From: Viridibacterium sediminicola
Lineage (GTDB): Bacteria; Pseudomonadota; Gammaproteobacteria; Burkholderiales; Rhodocyclaceae
Direction of reading: 5' to 3'
DNA length: 64,000 nucleotides
Assembly (NCBI RefSeq): GCF_039631295.1
Contig: NZ_JBDIVE010000003.1
Span: 1-64,000 of the forward strand
The notes under the pieces were generated by a model that was not told the DNA's origin, made no database searches, and worked only from the letters and a program-made list of their open reading frames with translations. The translations under genes and the position numbers were made by a program. Of the stretch, positions 42,446 through 51,568 are shown in pieces (the first letter of the stretch is position 1; every line of letters begins with the position of its first letter).

Positions 42446-43594
42446 TCACGGCCAAGCCCGCGCCCCGAAGATCATCCGCTTGGCGACGAAGTGGCGTAGC
42501 GGCGGGAAGAGGTCGAGGGCGAGCAGGCCGGCGCCGCGGGCGTGGGTGAGCAGCGGGTTGTCGTTGGAGAAGATCTGCACCAGGCTGTGCGTGAAGGCGG
42601 CGGCGCCCCAGCGGTCGGCGCTGCGGCGGCGGGCGTAGGCGCGCAGCGCGCTGGCGGTGCCGGCGTCGTGCTGCTGGCCGCGCAGGCTCTCGGCGAGTTC
42701 CCAAACGTCGCGCAGGCCGAGGTTGAAGCCCTGGCCGGCGACCGGGTGCAGGGTCTGCGCCGAATTGCCGAGCCACACCACGCGAGATTCGATGGGCGAG
42801 CGGCGGATGCGCAGGCCCAGCGGGTAGCTGCTGCGTTCGCTGATCCGGGTGAAACGCATGTCCTTGCCGAAGGCGCTGTGCAGGCGGGCGATCAGCTCGG
42901 CCTCGGGCAGCGCCTTGGTGGCGGCCAGCTGCGCTGGCGCGAGCGTCCACACCACGGCGTAGTCGCGGCCCAGCGGCAGCAGGGCAATCGGGCCGTCCGG
43001 CGTGAAGCGTTCCCAGGCGACGTGACCGTGCGCGTGCTCGGGTGTGGCGCGCAGCAGCAGGGCGTGCTGGTCGTAATCGCGGCTGAGGCTGCCGGCGTCG
43101 TCGTCAATGCGGCCTTCGCAATACACCGCCAGTTGGGCGCTCAGTGTGCGCGCTTCGCCAGCGCGGTTGCTGCAGCGGAGCGTGATCGCCTGCGCGGTGG
43201 CATTGTGGGCTTCGACGCGGCTGTCGTAGTCGATGCGGATGCCGGCTTGGCTGGCCGCCTGGGTCAGCGCGCGGACCAGGGCGCCGGCGGGCAGGACATA
43301 ACCGAGCGCGGGCAGGCCGTAGTCGCGCGTGTTCAGCGCAGTGCGGCCAAGCGCGCCGCGCTGCGAGACGTGGATGGTTTCGATGGACGTGGCATGTTCG
43401 GCCGGCCAGGCGCCGAGGGTTTCGAGCAGCTGGCGGCTGCCGTGCGAGAGGGCGAGGATGCGCGAGTCGGCATGCGCTTCGTCGGCCAGGCGCGCATCGA
43501 GCACGCGCACCTGCTGGCCTTGGGCGGCCAGGCGCAGGGCGGCGGCCAGCCCCAGCGGGCCGGCGCCGATGATCAGCACAGCGGTTTCAGCCAT
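42446..43594 (-). CDS. ubiH: UbiH-type FAD-dependent ubiquinone hydroxylase
   Basis: 382 residues from ATG at 43594, the standard UbiH/Coq6 length. Dinucleotide-binding GAGPLGLAAALRL (residues 10-22) and the second FAD block WLGNSAQTLHPVAGQGFNLG (about 275-294), whose GNxAQTLHPxAGQG form is typical of UbiH. UbiH hydroxylates the C6 position of the demethoxy precursor in ubiquinone synthesis. It lies 2 bases after pepP, the conserved pepP-ubiH order of E. coli. A second member of the family is at 55226-56395, so assignment of individual hydroxylation positions is tentative. Confidence 0.88.
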   Translation of the reverse strand: MAETAVLIIGAGPLGLAAALRLAAQGQQVRVLDARLADEAHADSRILALSHGSRQLLETLGAWPAEHATSIETIHVSQRGALGRTALNTRDYGLPALGYVLPAGALVRALTQAASQAGIRIDYDSRVEAHNATAQAITLRCSNRAGEARTLSAQLAVYCEGRIDDDAGSLSRDYDQHALLLRATPEHAHGHVAWERFTPDGPIALLPLGRDYAVVWTLAPAQLAATKALPEAELIARLHSAFGKDMRFTRISERSSYPLGLRIRRSPIESRVVWLGNSAQTLHPVAGQGFNLGLRDVWELAESLRGQQHDAGTASALRAYARRRSADRWGAAAFTHSLVQIFSNDNPLLTHARGAGLLALDLFPPLRHFVAKRMIFGARAWP

Positions 43595-43596
43595 GC

Positions 43597-44937
43597 TCAG
43601 CCCCGTTCGCTCACGTCTGACATCAGCAGTTCGATGTCGGTGATCGATTTCGGGGTGTCGAGGGTCAGGATCTCGTGGCCTTCGGCGGTGATCAGCACAT
43701 CGTCCTCGATGCGGATGCCGATGTTCCAGAAGGCTTCGGGCACGTCCTCGGCGGGGCGGATGTAGCAACCGGGTTCGACGGTGAGCACCATGCCCGGCTG
43801 CAGCGGGCGCCAGGCGCCCTTGATCTTGTATTCGCCGGCGTCATGTACGTCCAGCCCCAGCCAGTGGCCGGTGCGGTGCATGTAGAAGCGGCGGTAGCTG
43901 GCGGTTTCCAGCACTTCGTCGAGGCTGCCGCTGAGCAGGCCCAGATCGAGCATGCCTTGCGCCAGCACTTTGACGGCGGCGTCGTGCGTGGTGTCGTAGG
44001 TATTGCCAGGTTGGGCGTTGGCCAGTGAGGCGGCCTGGGCAGCCAGCACCAGTTCATAAACGTCACGCTGGGCGGCGCTGAAGCGGCCGCTCACCGGGAA
44101 GGTGCGGGTGATGTCCGAAGCGTAGCCATCGAGCTCGCAGCCGGCGTCGATCAGCAGCAGATCGCCATCTTTAAGCTGGGCGTCGTTGCTGACGTAGTGC
44201 AGCACGCAGGCATTGGCCCCGCCAGCGACGATGGAGTTGTAGGCGACCGACTGGCTGCCGTGGCGGCGGAATTCATAGAGCAGCGCGGCCTCGATCTCGT
44301 ATTCATGGCTGCCCGGGCGCGTGGCGCGCATGGCGCGGCGATGCGCGATGCCGCTGATCTGCGCGGCGCGGCGCATGGTGTCGATCTCGACCGCGTCCTT
44401 GATGAGGCGCAGCTCGTCGAGCAGCACGCGCACATCGCGGATGTCGCCGGGCGCGCCGACGCCCAGCCGCGTCATGCCACGCACCTGGTTGAGGGCGTCG
44501 AGGATGCGCTTGTCCCAATGCGCGTCGTAGCCCATGGCGTACCACAGCGCCGGCTTGTCGCCGAGCAGTTCGGGCAGCTTCTGGGCGAAGTCGTCGATGC
44601 TGTGCGCGCCGTCGAAACCGAAAGCTTCGCAGGCGGCTTCGGGGCCGTAGCGGAAGCCGTCCCAGATTTCGCGTTCGAGGTTCTTGCTGCGGCAGAACAG
44701 CAGGCTTTGCGTACTTTCGCCAACGATCATCACCAGCACCGCTTCGGGTTCGGTGAAGCCGCTCAGGTAGTGGAAGTAGCTGTCGAAGCGGAAGGCGTAT
44801 TCGGTGTCGCGATTGCGTCGGCGTTCCGGCGCAGTCGGCACGATGATCACGCCGCCGCCTGCCGCTGCGACGCGTTCGGCAAGGCGGCTGCGGCGTTGCG
44901 CAAAGGCGGCGAGGGTACGTGCGTCAGGGCTGGGCAT
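43597..44937 (-). CDS. pepP: Xaa-Pro aminopeptidase (PepP)
   Basis: 446 residues. N-terminal domain (about 1-170) and C-terminal pita-bread metalloprotease domain with the dinuclear manganese ligands: Asp in LIDAGCELDGYASDITR (about 253-269), His in HRTGHWLGLDVHD (about 353-365), Glu in TVEPGCYI and Glu in GIRIEDDVLIT. It removes N-terminal residues before proline. It is adjacent to ubiH as in E. coli and 9 bases downstream of murU. Confidence 0.95.
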   Translation of the reverse strand: MPSPDARTLAAFAQRRSRLAERVAAAGGGVIIVPTAPERRRNRDTEYAFRFDSYFHYLSGFTEPEAVLVMIVGESTQSLLFCRSKNLEREIWDGFRYGPEAACEAFGFDGAHSIDDFAQKLPELLGDKPALWYAMGYDAHWDKRILDALNQVRGMTRLGVGAPGDIRDVRVLLDELRLIKDAVEIDTMRRAAQISGIAHRRAMRATRPGSHEYEIEAALLYEFRRHGSQSVAYNSIVAGGANACVLHYVSNDAQLKDGDLLLIDAGCELDGYASDITRTFPVSGRFSAAQRDVYELVLAAQAASLANAQPGNTYDTTHDAAVKVLAQGMLDLGLLSGSLDEVLETASYRRFYMHRTGHWLGLDVHDAGEYKIKGAWRPLQPGMVLTVEPGCYIRPAEDVPEAFWNIGIRIEDDVLITAEGHEILTLDTPKSITDIELLMSDVSERG

Positions 44938-44946
44938 GATGTGAAC

Positions 44947-45645
44947 TCAGGTGGGAAGCGGGATTGATTTTAGCGCGGCATCCAGTTCGGCGAGGCGCTC
45001 GGGCGTGCCGACATCGGTCCAGCGGCCGCTGTAGTGTTCGCCGCTGACGCGGCGCGCGGCAATCGCCGCATCGAGCAGCGGCCGCAGGGCGAGCTTCTGC
45101 TGCGGCGCGACGCCGGCGAAGAATTCGCTGCGGAACATGCCGATGCCGCTGTAGGTCAGGCGGCTGTCGCCACCGATGATCAGGCGGCCGTCTGCATCGA
45201 GGCCGAAATCGCCGCCGCTGTGATGCGCCGGATTGCTGACCATGGCGAGGTGGGCGTGCGCGCCCTGGGTGATGCGGGCGAGGCCGCGGGCGATGAAGCG
45301 GGCATAGTCCAGCGCGCACCACACATCGCCACTGATCACCAGGAAGGGCGCATCACCGAGCAGGGGCTGCGCGGTGGCGATGCCGCCGGCGGTCTCCAGT
45401 GCTTCCGCTTCGGCCGAGTAGTCGATGTGCACACCCCAGCGCTGGCCGTCGCGCAGGCTCTCTTCGATCAGCGCGCCGAGGTGGGCGTGGTTGATCACCA
45501 GCTCGCGCACGCCGGCGGCGGCCAGCTTTTCGATGTGCCAGACGATCAGCGGCTTGCCGCCCACGCAGAGCAGGGGCTTGGGCGTGTGGTCGGTCAGCGG
45601 GCGCATGCGCTCGCCACGGCCGGCGGCGAGGATCATCGCTTTCAT
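44947..45645 (-). CDS. murU: N-acetylmuramate alpha-1-phosphate uridylyltransferase (MurU)
   Basis: 232 residues from ATG at 45645 with GGGGAG upstream. The nucleotidyltransferase opening MKAMILAAGRGERMRPLTDH, then PKPLLCVGGKPLIVWHIEKL, TAGGIATAQPLL and VISGDVWCALD (metal-binding Asp). In Pseudomonas and relatives MurU converts MurNAc-1-phosphate to UDP-MurNAc in the anabolic peptidoglycan recycling route together with AmgK. AmgK is not visible here, so the pair is split. The start overlaps the phoH stop by 4 bases. MobA-like or glucose-1-phosphate transferases are the main alternatives. Confidence 0.82.
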   Translation of the reverse strand: MKAMILAAGRGERMRPLTDHTPKPLLCVGGKPLIVWHIEKLAAAGVRELVINHAHLGALIEESLRDGQRWGVHIDYSAEAEALETAGGIATAQPLLGDAPFLVISGDVWCALDYARFIARGLARITQGAHAHLAMVSNPAHHSGGDFGLDADGRLIIGGDSRLTYSGIGMFRSEFFAGVAPQQKLALRPLLDAAIAARRVSGEHYSGRWTDVGTPERLAELDAALKSIPLPT

Positions 45646-46616
45646 GTGCGCTCGCTCCCCTTGTCGGCTTCTTCGTGCAGCGAGGCTTTTTCGTAGGCTT
45701 CGACAATGCGCGCCACCAGCGGATGGCGCACCACGTCTTCCTTGAGGAACTGGGTGTAGGCAATGCCGCGCACATCGCCGAGCTTTTTCACCGCGTCGAG
45801 CAGGCCGCTCTTGTGGCCACGCGGCAGGTCGACCTGGGTGAGGTCGCCGGTGACCACGGCACGGGCGCCAATGCCGATGCGTGTGAGGAACATCTTCATC
45901 TGCTCGGGCGTGGTGTTCTGCGCCTCGTCGAGGATGATGAATGAGTTGTTGAGGGTGCGGCCGCGCATGAAGGCCAGCGGTGCGACCTCGATGCACTGGC
46001 GCTCGAAGAGCTTGGCTACGCGGTCAAAACCCATCAGCTCGTAGAGCGCGTCGTAGAGCGGGCGCAGATAGGGGTCGACCTTCTGCGACAGATCGCCGGG
46101 CAAAAAGCCCAGGCGCTCGCCGGCTTCGACCGCCGGCCGCGTCAGCACGATGCGCTCGACTTGCTGGCGCTCGAAGGCATCCACCGCGCAGGCCACCGCC
46201 AGATAGGTCTTGCCGGTGCCGGCCGGGCCGATGCCGAAGGTGATGTCGTGGTTCTGGATGTTGCGGATGTAGTCGATCTGGCGCGGCGTACGGCCGTGCA
46301 GATCGCCCTTGCGGGTGAGCAGGGCGGTGGGCGCTTGCAGACCCTGATCGAGATTGTTCTGCTCGATCACGCCGAGCTGGATGCGGCCGACATCCAGCGG
46401 CTCGCTGGCCTGCTCGTAGAAGCGGCGCAGCGCCTGGGCGGCGCGCTGCATCTGCGGCGGTTCGCCGCGCAGTGTGAAGTGCTCGCCGCGGCGCGCGATG
46501 GCGACATCAAAAGCAGCTTCGATCTGGCGGATGTTCTCGTCCAGCGCGCCGCACAGATTGGCCAGGCGCTGGTTGTCGGTCGGGGTCAGCGAGAATTCGA
46601 GCGCGCGTGGTTTCAT
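45642..46616 (-). CDS. phoH: PhoH-family ATPase (YbeZ type)
   Basis: 324 residues. An N-terminal KH-like region (about 1-110) precedes the PhoH P-loop ATPase domain: GIGPAGTGKTYLAVA (Walker A, about 126-140), EAGERLGFLPGDLSQKVDP, then Walker B FIILDEAQN (about 230) and GDLTQVDLPRGHKSGL. YbeZ acts with the RNase YbeY in ribosome and RNA processing, although ybeY itself does not follow here; murU does. Downstream of the metalloprotease gene by 3 bases, so they form one operon with miaB. Confidence 0.92.
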   Translation of the reverse strand: MKPRALEFSLTPTDNQRLANLCGALDENIRQIEAAFDVAIARRGEHFTLRGEPPQMQRAAQALRRFYEQASEPLDVGRIQLGVIEQNNLDQGLQAPTALLTRKGDLHGRTPRQIDYIRNIQNHDITFGIGPAGTGKTYLAVACAVDAFERQQVERIVLTRPAVEAGERLGFLPGDLSQKVDPYLRPLYDALYELMGFDRVAKLFERQCIEVAPLAFMRGRTLNNSFIILDEAQNTTPEQMKMFLTRIGIGARAVVTGDLTQVDLPRGHKSGLLDAVKKLGDVRGIAYTQFLKEDVVRHPLVARIVEAYEKASLHEEADKGSERT

Positions 46617-46619
46617 GTT

Positions 46620-49292
46620 TCAACCCAGCTTGAGCAGACGCGCCTGCAAGGCTTCGTCGACGATGTTCAGGGCTTCGCGCAGATGCGCCTCGGTGCTCGG
46701 AGTGTGCTTGCTGCGCAGACTGCGTTGCAGGCGGCCGCGCAATTGCTGCAGTTCGAGGCGGGCGAGGCTGCGCACATCCGGCGGCGTGCCAGCGGACGGA
46801 TGGGTGACGAAGCCGCTCAGGCGCCCCAGCCAGTTGCGCTGAAGATTGCGACGGATCAGGTCGATCTCGGCGCCGGGTTTGTCCAGCTCGCTCCAGATCG
46901 CCAGGTTCAGCTGATGCAGCATGTCGCCGAGCTGCAGGGCGCCTTCCGGCGTGCTGCGCAGCAGTTCGCTGTCGAGCAGGCGCAAGGTGGTGCGGTCGGA
47001 GACCAGGCGTTCGAGCGCGGCGTTCTGCACGCGAGAGACCAGGGCCACTAGCGGTACTTGCGGGTCGACGCTGCTGACATTGCCACGGATCAGATCGTCG
47101 AAGCGGTTCAGGTGGTCCATCGGCAGGCGCTGCAGCAGCGCCGGCGGCACGCGGAAACTGTCACTGGAGAACAGCGCACGGGTCAGGCTGTCGAGGGCGC
47201 GGCGCTGCTCGGCGGCGGGCACCGGGGTGAAGCTGGGCATGCGCTGCGAGGGCTCGTGCACGCTGCGGATGCCGCCGACTTTCTTGGCCAGGTTCTGCGC
47301 TGAATCGGCGAGTCCGCTCAGGCTGCTCATCACGCTCTCGCGTGCCAGCGGATAGGGGTGCTCACCCGGTGGCCGACGGGCGATCCAGTCGATGCGCTCG
47401 CGTGCGATCTGCACACGGCGCTCGAACCAGGTCTGGATGTCATTGCCGAGGTCGAACATGTTCACGTCGGGGTCCACGCCCTGGTTGCCCAGCGCATCGA
47501 TGTCATTGGCGTAAGCCAGCGTCGGCTCGTAGCGGCCGCGTGCGGCGAGCTGGTCGAGCAGGAGTTTCTCGTTTTCCGGCGGCAGCGGCTTGTAGCCGTA
47601 TTCGATGGCCCACAGATCGTAAGCGCCCAGATGCTTCTGGAAATACGGCGCCGGCTTCTCGCCTGCCAGACTCAGATTGACCGGCACATAGTCCATCACC
47701 GAGGCGACCGTGCCATGGCTGGCAATATAGGCCGGATCGCGCAGCTGGGCCGGCGTGAAGGCCTTGGACGCGATGAAATTGTGGGTCAGACCCAGGGTGT
47801 GGCCAACCTCGTGGGCGACGATCAGGCGCATGTAGTCATCGATGAAGGCCTCGGCTTCCGGGCTGCCTTCCTTCAGCTCACCGCGCGCCAGCAGCAGGTC
47901 GTAGGCTTCCTGGAACTGCACGCTGGCTGCATTCGGGTAGTCGCATAGCGCGTCCTGCAGGGCTTGCTGCGCAGCGCGCGCGCGCGAGGGGAATTCGTGT
48001 TCGATGTTGCGTCGTGCCCCCCGGGTGAAGACGTCGGCAATCACCACGTCGGCATCGAGGATCTCGCCGCTGCGCGGATCGGTCACCGAAGGGCCGATGG
48101 CGACATTGGCATTGGTGCCGATGTACCAGCGCACCGAGGCGTGCTGGCGGTCCAGGGTGTCGAAATCGGCATCATCCGTTTGTTGTTTGACGACGATGGC
48201 ATCCTTGAAGCCGATCCGCTCGAAGGCTTCGTTCCACAGCAGGATGCCTTCGCGCACCACCTGGCGGTAGCGTTCGGGGACGTTGCGGTCGATCCAGAAG
48301 GTGATCGGCTGCTTGGGCTCGGACAGCTCGGCCTGCTCGTCCTTTTTCTCCAGACGCCAGCGCGAGATGTAGTGCACGCGCGGGTCCGGCCGGGCGTCGT
48401 CGTGGAAGTCCCAGCGGGTGGTGAAGAAATAGCCGACGCGCGGATCTGCATCGCGCGGGCGCATGGTTTCGGCTGGCAGCGGTGAGAAGCTGAAGTGGAA
48501 GCCGAGGAACACGCTGCGCGGGTCCGGCACATTCGCCGGCAGGCGCACCGGTGCGCCATTGGCCGAGTTGCTGGAAGGCAGGCGCGACAAACCGAAGTGG
48601 TAGCGCAGATCGAAAGTCAGCTCCTGGCTGCTGCTGCGCATGGCCAGGATCTGGCTATTGCCGCGATCAAAGGCGTAAGGCGCGCGGAAGCTGCCCTCCA
48701 GCGCCGGGCCGGCGCCGGGAATGTCGTTGAGCAGCAGGATGTTCAGATCGACGAGCACTGCCTTGGTCTGCGGATGCGGCTGGCTGACGATGGGCGCGGC
48801 GGCGATCAGGCTGTCGGGGAAGGCCTGCCCGACGGCGCGTTCCAGCGGCTTGTTGCCATCGGCGAAGAAGCGCGTGTTGCGCTCCACCCATTGCACGCGA
48901 TCAACACTGGTGCGGCGCCATTGGGTAATGGTGCCATCGAGCAGCAAGCCGGCGACGAAGGGGCTCTCGCCGATGCTTTGCGCGTTGTGGCTGACGAAAT
49001 AAAAGGGCTTGTTGAAGTCACTCTCGCGCAGCTCGATCAGGAAGCGGTCTTCCTTCTGCCAGATCGTGAAAAAGCCGGGGATGCGCCGGTAATCCTTGAT
49101 CACGTCCATGAACGGGCGCTGCGGCGCGCTGCTGGTGACGGCGCTGCTGCCGTTGCCTGAGGTGCTGCTGGCGCTGCTGGAACTGCCGTTGCTGCTCTGC
49201 GCTGACGATAGCAGGGGGCAGAGCGCGATCAGCACGCCACAGCAGGCCTTGAGCCAGCGTAGCGTGTGCGGGGTGCGGGGTTTATTCGGCAA
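46620..49292 (-). CDS. Secreted zinc-dependent metalloprotease (DUF4953/DUF5117 type)
   Basis: 890 residues. The start is TTG at 49292 with GAGGAG 9 bases upstream, overlapping miaB by 11 bases; earlier openings lie wholly inside miaB and give non-protein-like sequence. Signal peptide WLKACCGVLIALCPLLSSAQ and a Ser/Gly-rich linker (about 30-55). The zinc motif HEVGHTLGLTHNF (about residue 490; HExxHxxGxxH type) is characteristic of the DUF4953 metallopeptidases; the preceding DUF5117-like domain has YFVSHNAQS and FLGFHFSFSP. Likely periplasmic or exported; substrate unknown. A mid-size insert within the miaB-phoH operon. Confidence 0.82.
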   Translation of the reverse strand: MPNKPRTPHTLRWLKACCGVLIALCPLLSSAQSSNGSSSSASSTSGNGSSAVTSSAPQRPFMDVIKDYRRIPGFFTIWQKEDRFLIELRESDFNKPFYFVSHNAQSIGESPFVAGLLLDGTITQWRRTSVDRVQWVERNTRFFADGNKPLERAVGQAFPDSLIAAAPIVSQPHPQTKAVLVDLNILLLNDIPGAGPALEGSFRAPYAFDRGNSQILAMRSSSQELTFDLRYHFGLSRLPSSNSANGAPVRLPANVPDPRSVFLGFHFSFSPLPAETMRPRDADPRVGYFFTTRWDFHDDARPDPRVHYISRWRLEKKDEQAELSEPKQPITFWIDRNVPERYRQVVREGILLWNEAFERIGFKDAIVVKQQTDDADFDTLDRQHASVRWYIGTNANVAIGPSVTDPRSGEILDADVVIADVFTRGARRNIEHEFPSRARAAQQALQDALCDYPNAASVQFQEAYDLLLARGELKEGSPEAEAFIDDYMRLIVAHEVGHTLGLTHNFIASKAFTPAQLRDPAYIASHGTVASVMDYVPVNLSLAGEKPAPYFQKHLGAYDLWAIEYGYKPLPPENEKLLLDQLAARGRYEPTLAYANDIDALGNQGVDPDVNMFDLGNDIQTWFERRVQIARERIDWIARRPPGEHPYPLARESVMSSLSGLADSAQNLAKKVGGIRSVHEPSQRMPSFTPVPAAEQRRALDSLTRALFSSDSFRVPPALLQRLPMDHLNRFDDLIRGNVSSVDPQVPLVALVSRVQNAALERLVSDRTTLRLLDSELLRSTPEGALQLGDMLHQLNLAIWSELDKPGAEIDLIRRNLQRNWLGRLSGFVTHPSAGTPPDVRSLARLELQQLRGRLQRSLRSKHTPSTEAHLREALNIVDEALQARLLKLG

Positions 49293-50616
49293 GAACCAGT
49301 TCTCCTCGTAGCGAGTGGGGCAGGGCGGCGGTGATGCGAACCTGGACGAAATGATTGATCTGGCGCGGCTGGCCAACAAAATTGACGACGCGATTATTGT
49401 CGGTGCGGCCGGCCAGCTCGGAAGGATCTTTCTTCGCCGGGCCATCGACCAGGATGCGCTGCACGCTGCCGACCATCGCGGCGCTGACCGCCTGGGTCTG
49501 CTCCTCGATGCGCTTTTGCAGGCGGGCCAGGCGTTCGAGCTTGAGCTCGGCCGGCGTGTCGTCGGCCAGATCGGCCGCCGGCGTGCCCGGACGCGGGCTG
49601 TAGACGAAGCTGAAGGCATTGTCGAAGCCGACATCCTCGATCAGCTTCATCGTTGCTTCAAAGTCGGCCGCCGTCTCGCCGGGGAAACCGACGATGAAAT
49701 CAGAAGACAGCGAGAGATCCGGCCGCGCCGCGCGCAGCTTGCGCACCAGTGCCTTGTATTCGAGCGCCGTGTAACCGCGCTTCATGGCGGCGAGGATGCG
49801 GTCCGAGCCGGACTGCACCGGCAGGTGCAATTGCGACACCAGCTTGGGCAGGCGCGCATAGGCATCGATCACGCGCTGGGTCATCTCGCGCGGATGTGAG
49901 GTCGTGTAGCGGATGCGCTCGATGCCCGGCATGTCGTGCACGCAGTCGAGCAGGAAGGCAAAGTCCTCGACCTCGCTGCCGCCCTTGGACAGCGGCGCAC
50001 GCCAGGCATTGACGTTCTGCCCGAGCAAGGTCACTTCCTTGACGCCTTGCGCAGCCAGACCCGCGATCTCGGTGAGGATGTCATCGAGCGGGCGCGAGAC
50101 TTCCTCGCCGCGCGTGTACGGAACGACGCAGAAGGTGCAGTACTTCGAGCAGCCTTCCATGATCGACACGAAGGCGGTCGCGCCCTCGACGCGCGCCGGC
50201 GGCATGCTGTCGAACTTCTCGATCTCGGGGAAGCTGATATCGACCTGCGAGCGCCCCGTCTCGCGGCGCTTGTCGATCAGTGCCGGCAGGCGGTGCAGGG
50301 TTTGCGGGCCGAATACCACGTCCACATAAGGCGCACGCTTGACGATGGCCGCGCCCTCCTGCGAGGCGACACAGCCACCGACGCCGATGATCAGGCCCGG
50401 CTTGGTTTTCTTGAATTCCTTGACGCGACCCAGGTCGTGGAACACGCGCTCCTGCGCCTTCTCACGCACCGAGCAGGTATTGAACAGGATGATGTCGGCT
50501 TCGGCCGGGTCGTCGGTCTTGCTGAGTTCTTCGCCAGCACCCAATACGTCGGCCATCTTGTCCGAATCGTATTCATTCATCTGGCAGCCAAAGGTGCGGA
50601 TGTAGAGCTTCTTCAT
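49282..50616 (-). CDS. miaB: tRNA-2-methylthio-N6-dimethylallyladenosine synthase (MiaB)
   Basis: 444 residues from ATG at 50616; a longer opening (50685) has no basis. MTTase domain cysteines in FGCQMNEYDS, NTCSVREKA and GGCVASQEG, radical-SAM cluster CSKYCTFCVVPYTRGEE (about residue 155), a central (beta/alpha) domain with HLPVQSGSDRILAAMKRGYT, and a C-terminal TRAM domain. MiaB adds the methylthio group at C2 of i6A37 in tRNA. It precedes the metalloprotease and phoH in one operon. Confidence 0.95.
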   Translation of the reverse strand: MKKLYIRTFGCQMNEYDSDKMADVLGAGEELSKTDDPAEADIILFNTCSVREKAQERVFHDLGRVKEFKKTKPGLIIGVGGCVASQEGAAIVKRAPYVDVVFGPQTLHRLPALIDKRRETGRSQVDISFPEIEKFDSMPPARVEGATAFVSIMEGCSKYCTFCVVPYTRGEEVSRPLDDILTEIAGLAAQGVKEVTLLGQNVNAWRAPLSKGGSEVEDFAFLLDCVHDMPGIERIRYTTSHPREMTQRVIDAYARLPKLVSQLHLPVQSGSDRILAAMKRGYTALEYKALVRKLRAARPDLSLSSDFIVGFPGETAADFEATMKLIEDVGFDNAFSFVYSPRPGTPAADLADDTPAELKLERLARLQKRIEEQTQAVSAAMVGSVQRILVDGPAKKDPSELAGRTDNNRVVNFVGQPRQINHFVQVRITAALPHSLRGELVLAE

Positions 50617-50789
50617 GTGTGAGATCTGAATAGGTGGCCCGTCTGCAGCCTGCGGCGCGGGCGCGCCATGACGGGCGACCCGCAATGGTCGGCCATCGTC
50701 CTGGCGAAGTCAATCCGCAGCACGACAGCACTTTTCCCATCAAGCCCATGAATTGCATGGACTTTGATGAAAATTCCTGCTGCAACGCC

Positions 50790-50818
50790 TTGACCGTTGT
50801 GCAGACCAGCAATACAAT
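50790..50818 (+). promoter_or_regulatory. Sigma-70 promoter of the tRNA-Met gene
   Basis: TTGACC (-35, 50790-50795), a 17-base spacer, TACAAT (-10, 50813-50818). The mature tRNA starts 16 bases after the -10 box. The segment just after the -10 box is G+C-rich (TGCCGGC), as in stringently controlled stable-RNA promoters. Confidence 0.85.
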
Positions 50819-50833
50819 TGCCGGCTCGATTTT

Positions 50834-50910
50834 GGTGATGTAGCTCAGATGGTTAGAGCGGTGGATTCATAACCCACAGGTCGGCGGTTCGATCCCGCCC
50901 ATCACCACCA
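50834..50910 (+). tRNA. tRNA-Met (anticodon CAT), elongator type
   Basis: 77 bases including an encoded CCA end. Acceptor GGTGATG pairs with CATCACC; D-arm GCTC/GAGC; anticodon loop TTCATAA between GTGGA and CCCAC (one A/C mismatch next to the loop); T-arm GGCGG/CCGCC with TTCGATC. The acceptor stem is fully paired at position 1-72 (G-C), which argues for an elongator rather than initiator tRNA. Isoleucine-type lysidine-modified tRNA (CAT read as k2CAT) is an alternative. Confidence 0.93.
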
Positions 50911-50916
50911 GTCACC

Positions 50917-50948
50917 AAAGGCCCGTCAGCGCAAGCTGACGGGCCTTT
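50917..50948 (+). terminator. Intrinsic terminator after tRNA-Met
   Basis: AAAGGCCCGTCAGC, loop GCAA, GCTGACGGGCCTTT: a perfect 14-bp stem ending in TTTGTCTT. Starts 6 bases after the tRNA CCA. Confidence 0.88.
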
Positions 50949-51078
50949 GTCTTGGTGCCTCGCTTGGTGCCTCGTTTTGCTGGACGTGTGGAAATTGCGG
51001 CTTGCCAGCGAACAGGCCGTGCCACTAGCCTAGGACCTCTTGCGCCCGCCCGGGCAGCACACTTGCCGGATTGATGCC

Positions 51079-51528
51079 ATGAGTTTCGAAAACCTGCCCA
51101 TCCTGCTGATCCTGATTCTCGCTGTGGTCGGCAATAACGTCTCGGTGGCGATTGCCGCTGCGGCGCTGCTCCTGCTCAAGCTGCTCGGGCTGAGCAGCTG
51201 GCTGGGCGTGGTCGAGACGCGTGGTATCAATATCGGCGTGATCATCCTCACGGCGGCCGTGCTGGCGCCGCTGGCTGCGGGCAAGATCGAACTGGCCGCG
51301 CTGGGCGATACCTTCAAGACGCCTGCCGGCCTGATCGCCGTAGTGGTTGGCCTCGGCGTGGCCTGGGTCGCCGGGCGCGGCGTGCCCTTCATGCAGGCCT
51401 CTCCCCAACTGGTAACCGCGGTGATGGTCGGCACCCTGATCGGCGTCTGCTTCTTCAAGGGTCTGGCGGTCGGCCCCTTGATTGCCGGTGGCATGGTTGC
51501 GCTGATTGTCGGGGTGTTGCGAGTATAG
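51079..51528 (+). CDS. UPF0756 (DUF441) membrane protein
   Basis: 149 residues with four to five hydrophobic helices (about 5-45, 50-75, 85-105, 115-145), matching the YeaL/UPF0756 family. The conserved GINIGVIILTAAVLAPLAAG and KGLAVGPLIAGG segments are present. The family has no established function. ATG at 51079 has GGATTG upstream. It is followed after 40 bases by chrA on the same strand, although the two have no known relationship. Confidence 0.85.
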   Translation: MSFENLPILLILILAVVGNNVSVAIAAAALLLLKLLGLSSWLGVVETRGINIGVIILTAAVLAPLAAGKIELAALGDTFKTPAGLIAVVVGLGVAWVAGRGVPFMQASPQLVTAVMVGTLIGVCFFKGLAVGPLIAGGMVALIVGVLRV

Positions 51529-51568
51529 GGTGTGGCACACTGCGCTATCCCGTTGTACTGGATGCGCA

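Noticed and set aside
50834..50950. Integrative element using tRNA-Met as attachment site
   Set aside because: No integrase nearby and no repeated tRNA 3' segment seen; the downstream genes look chromosomal.
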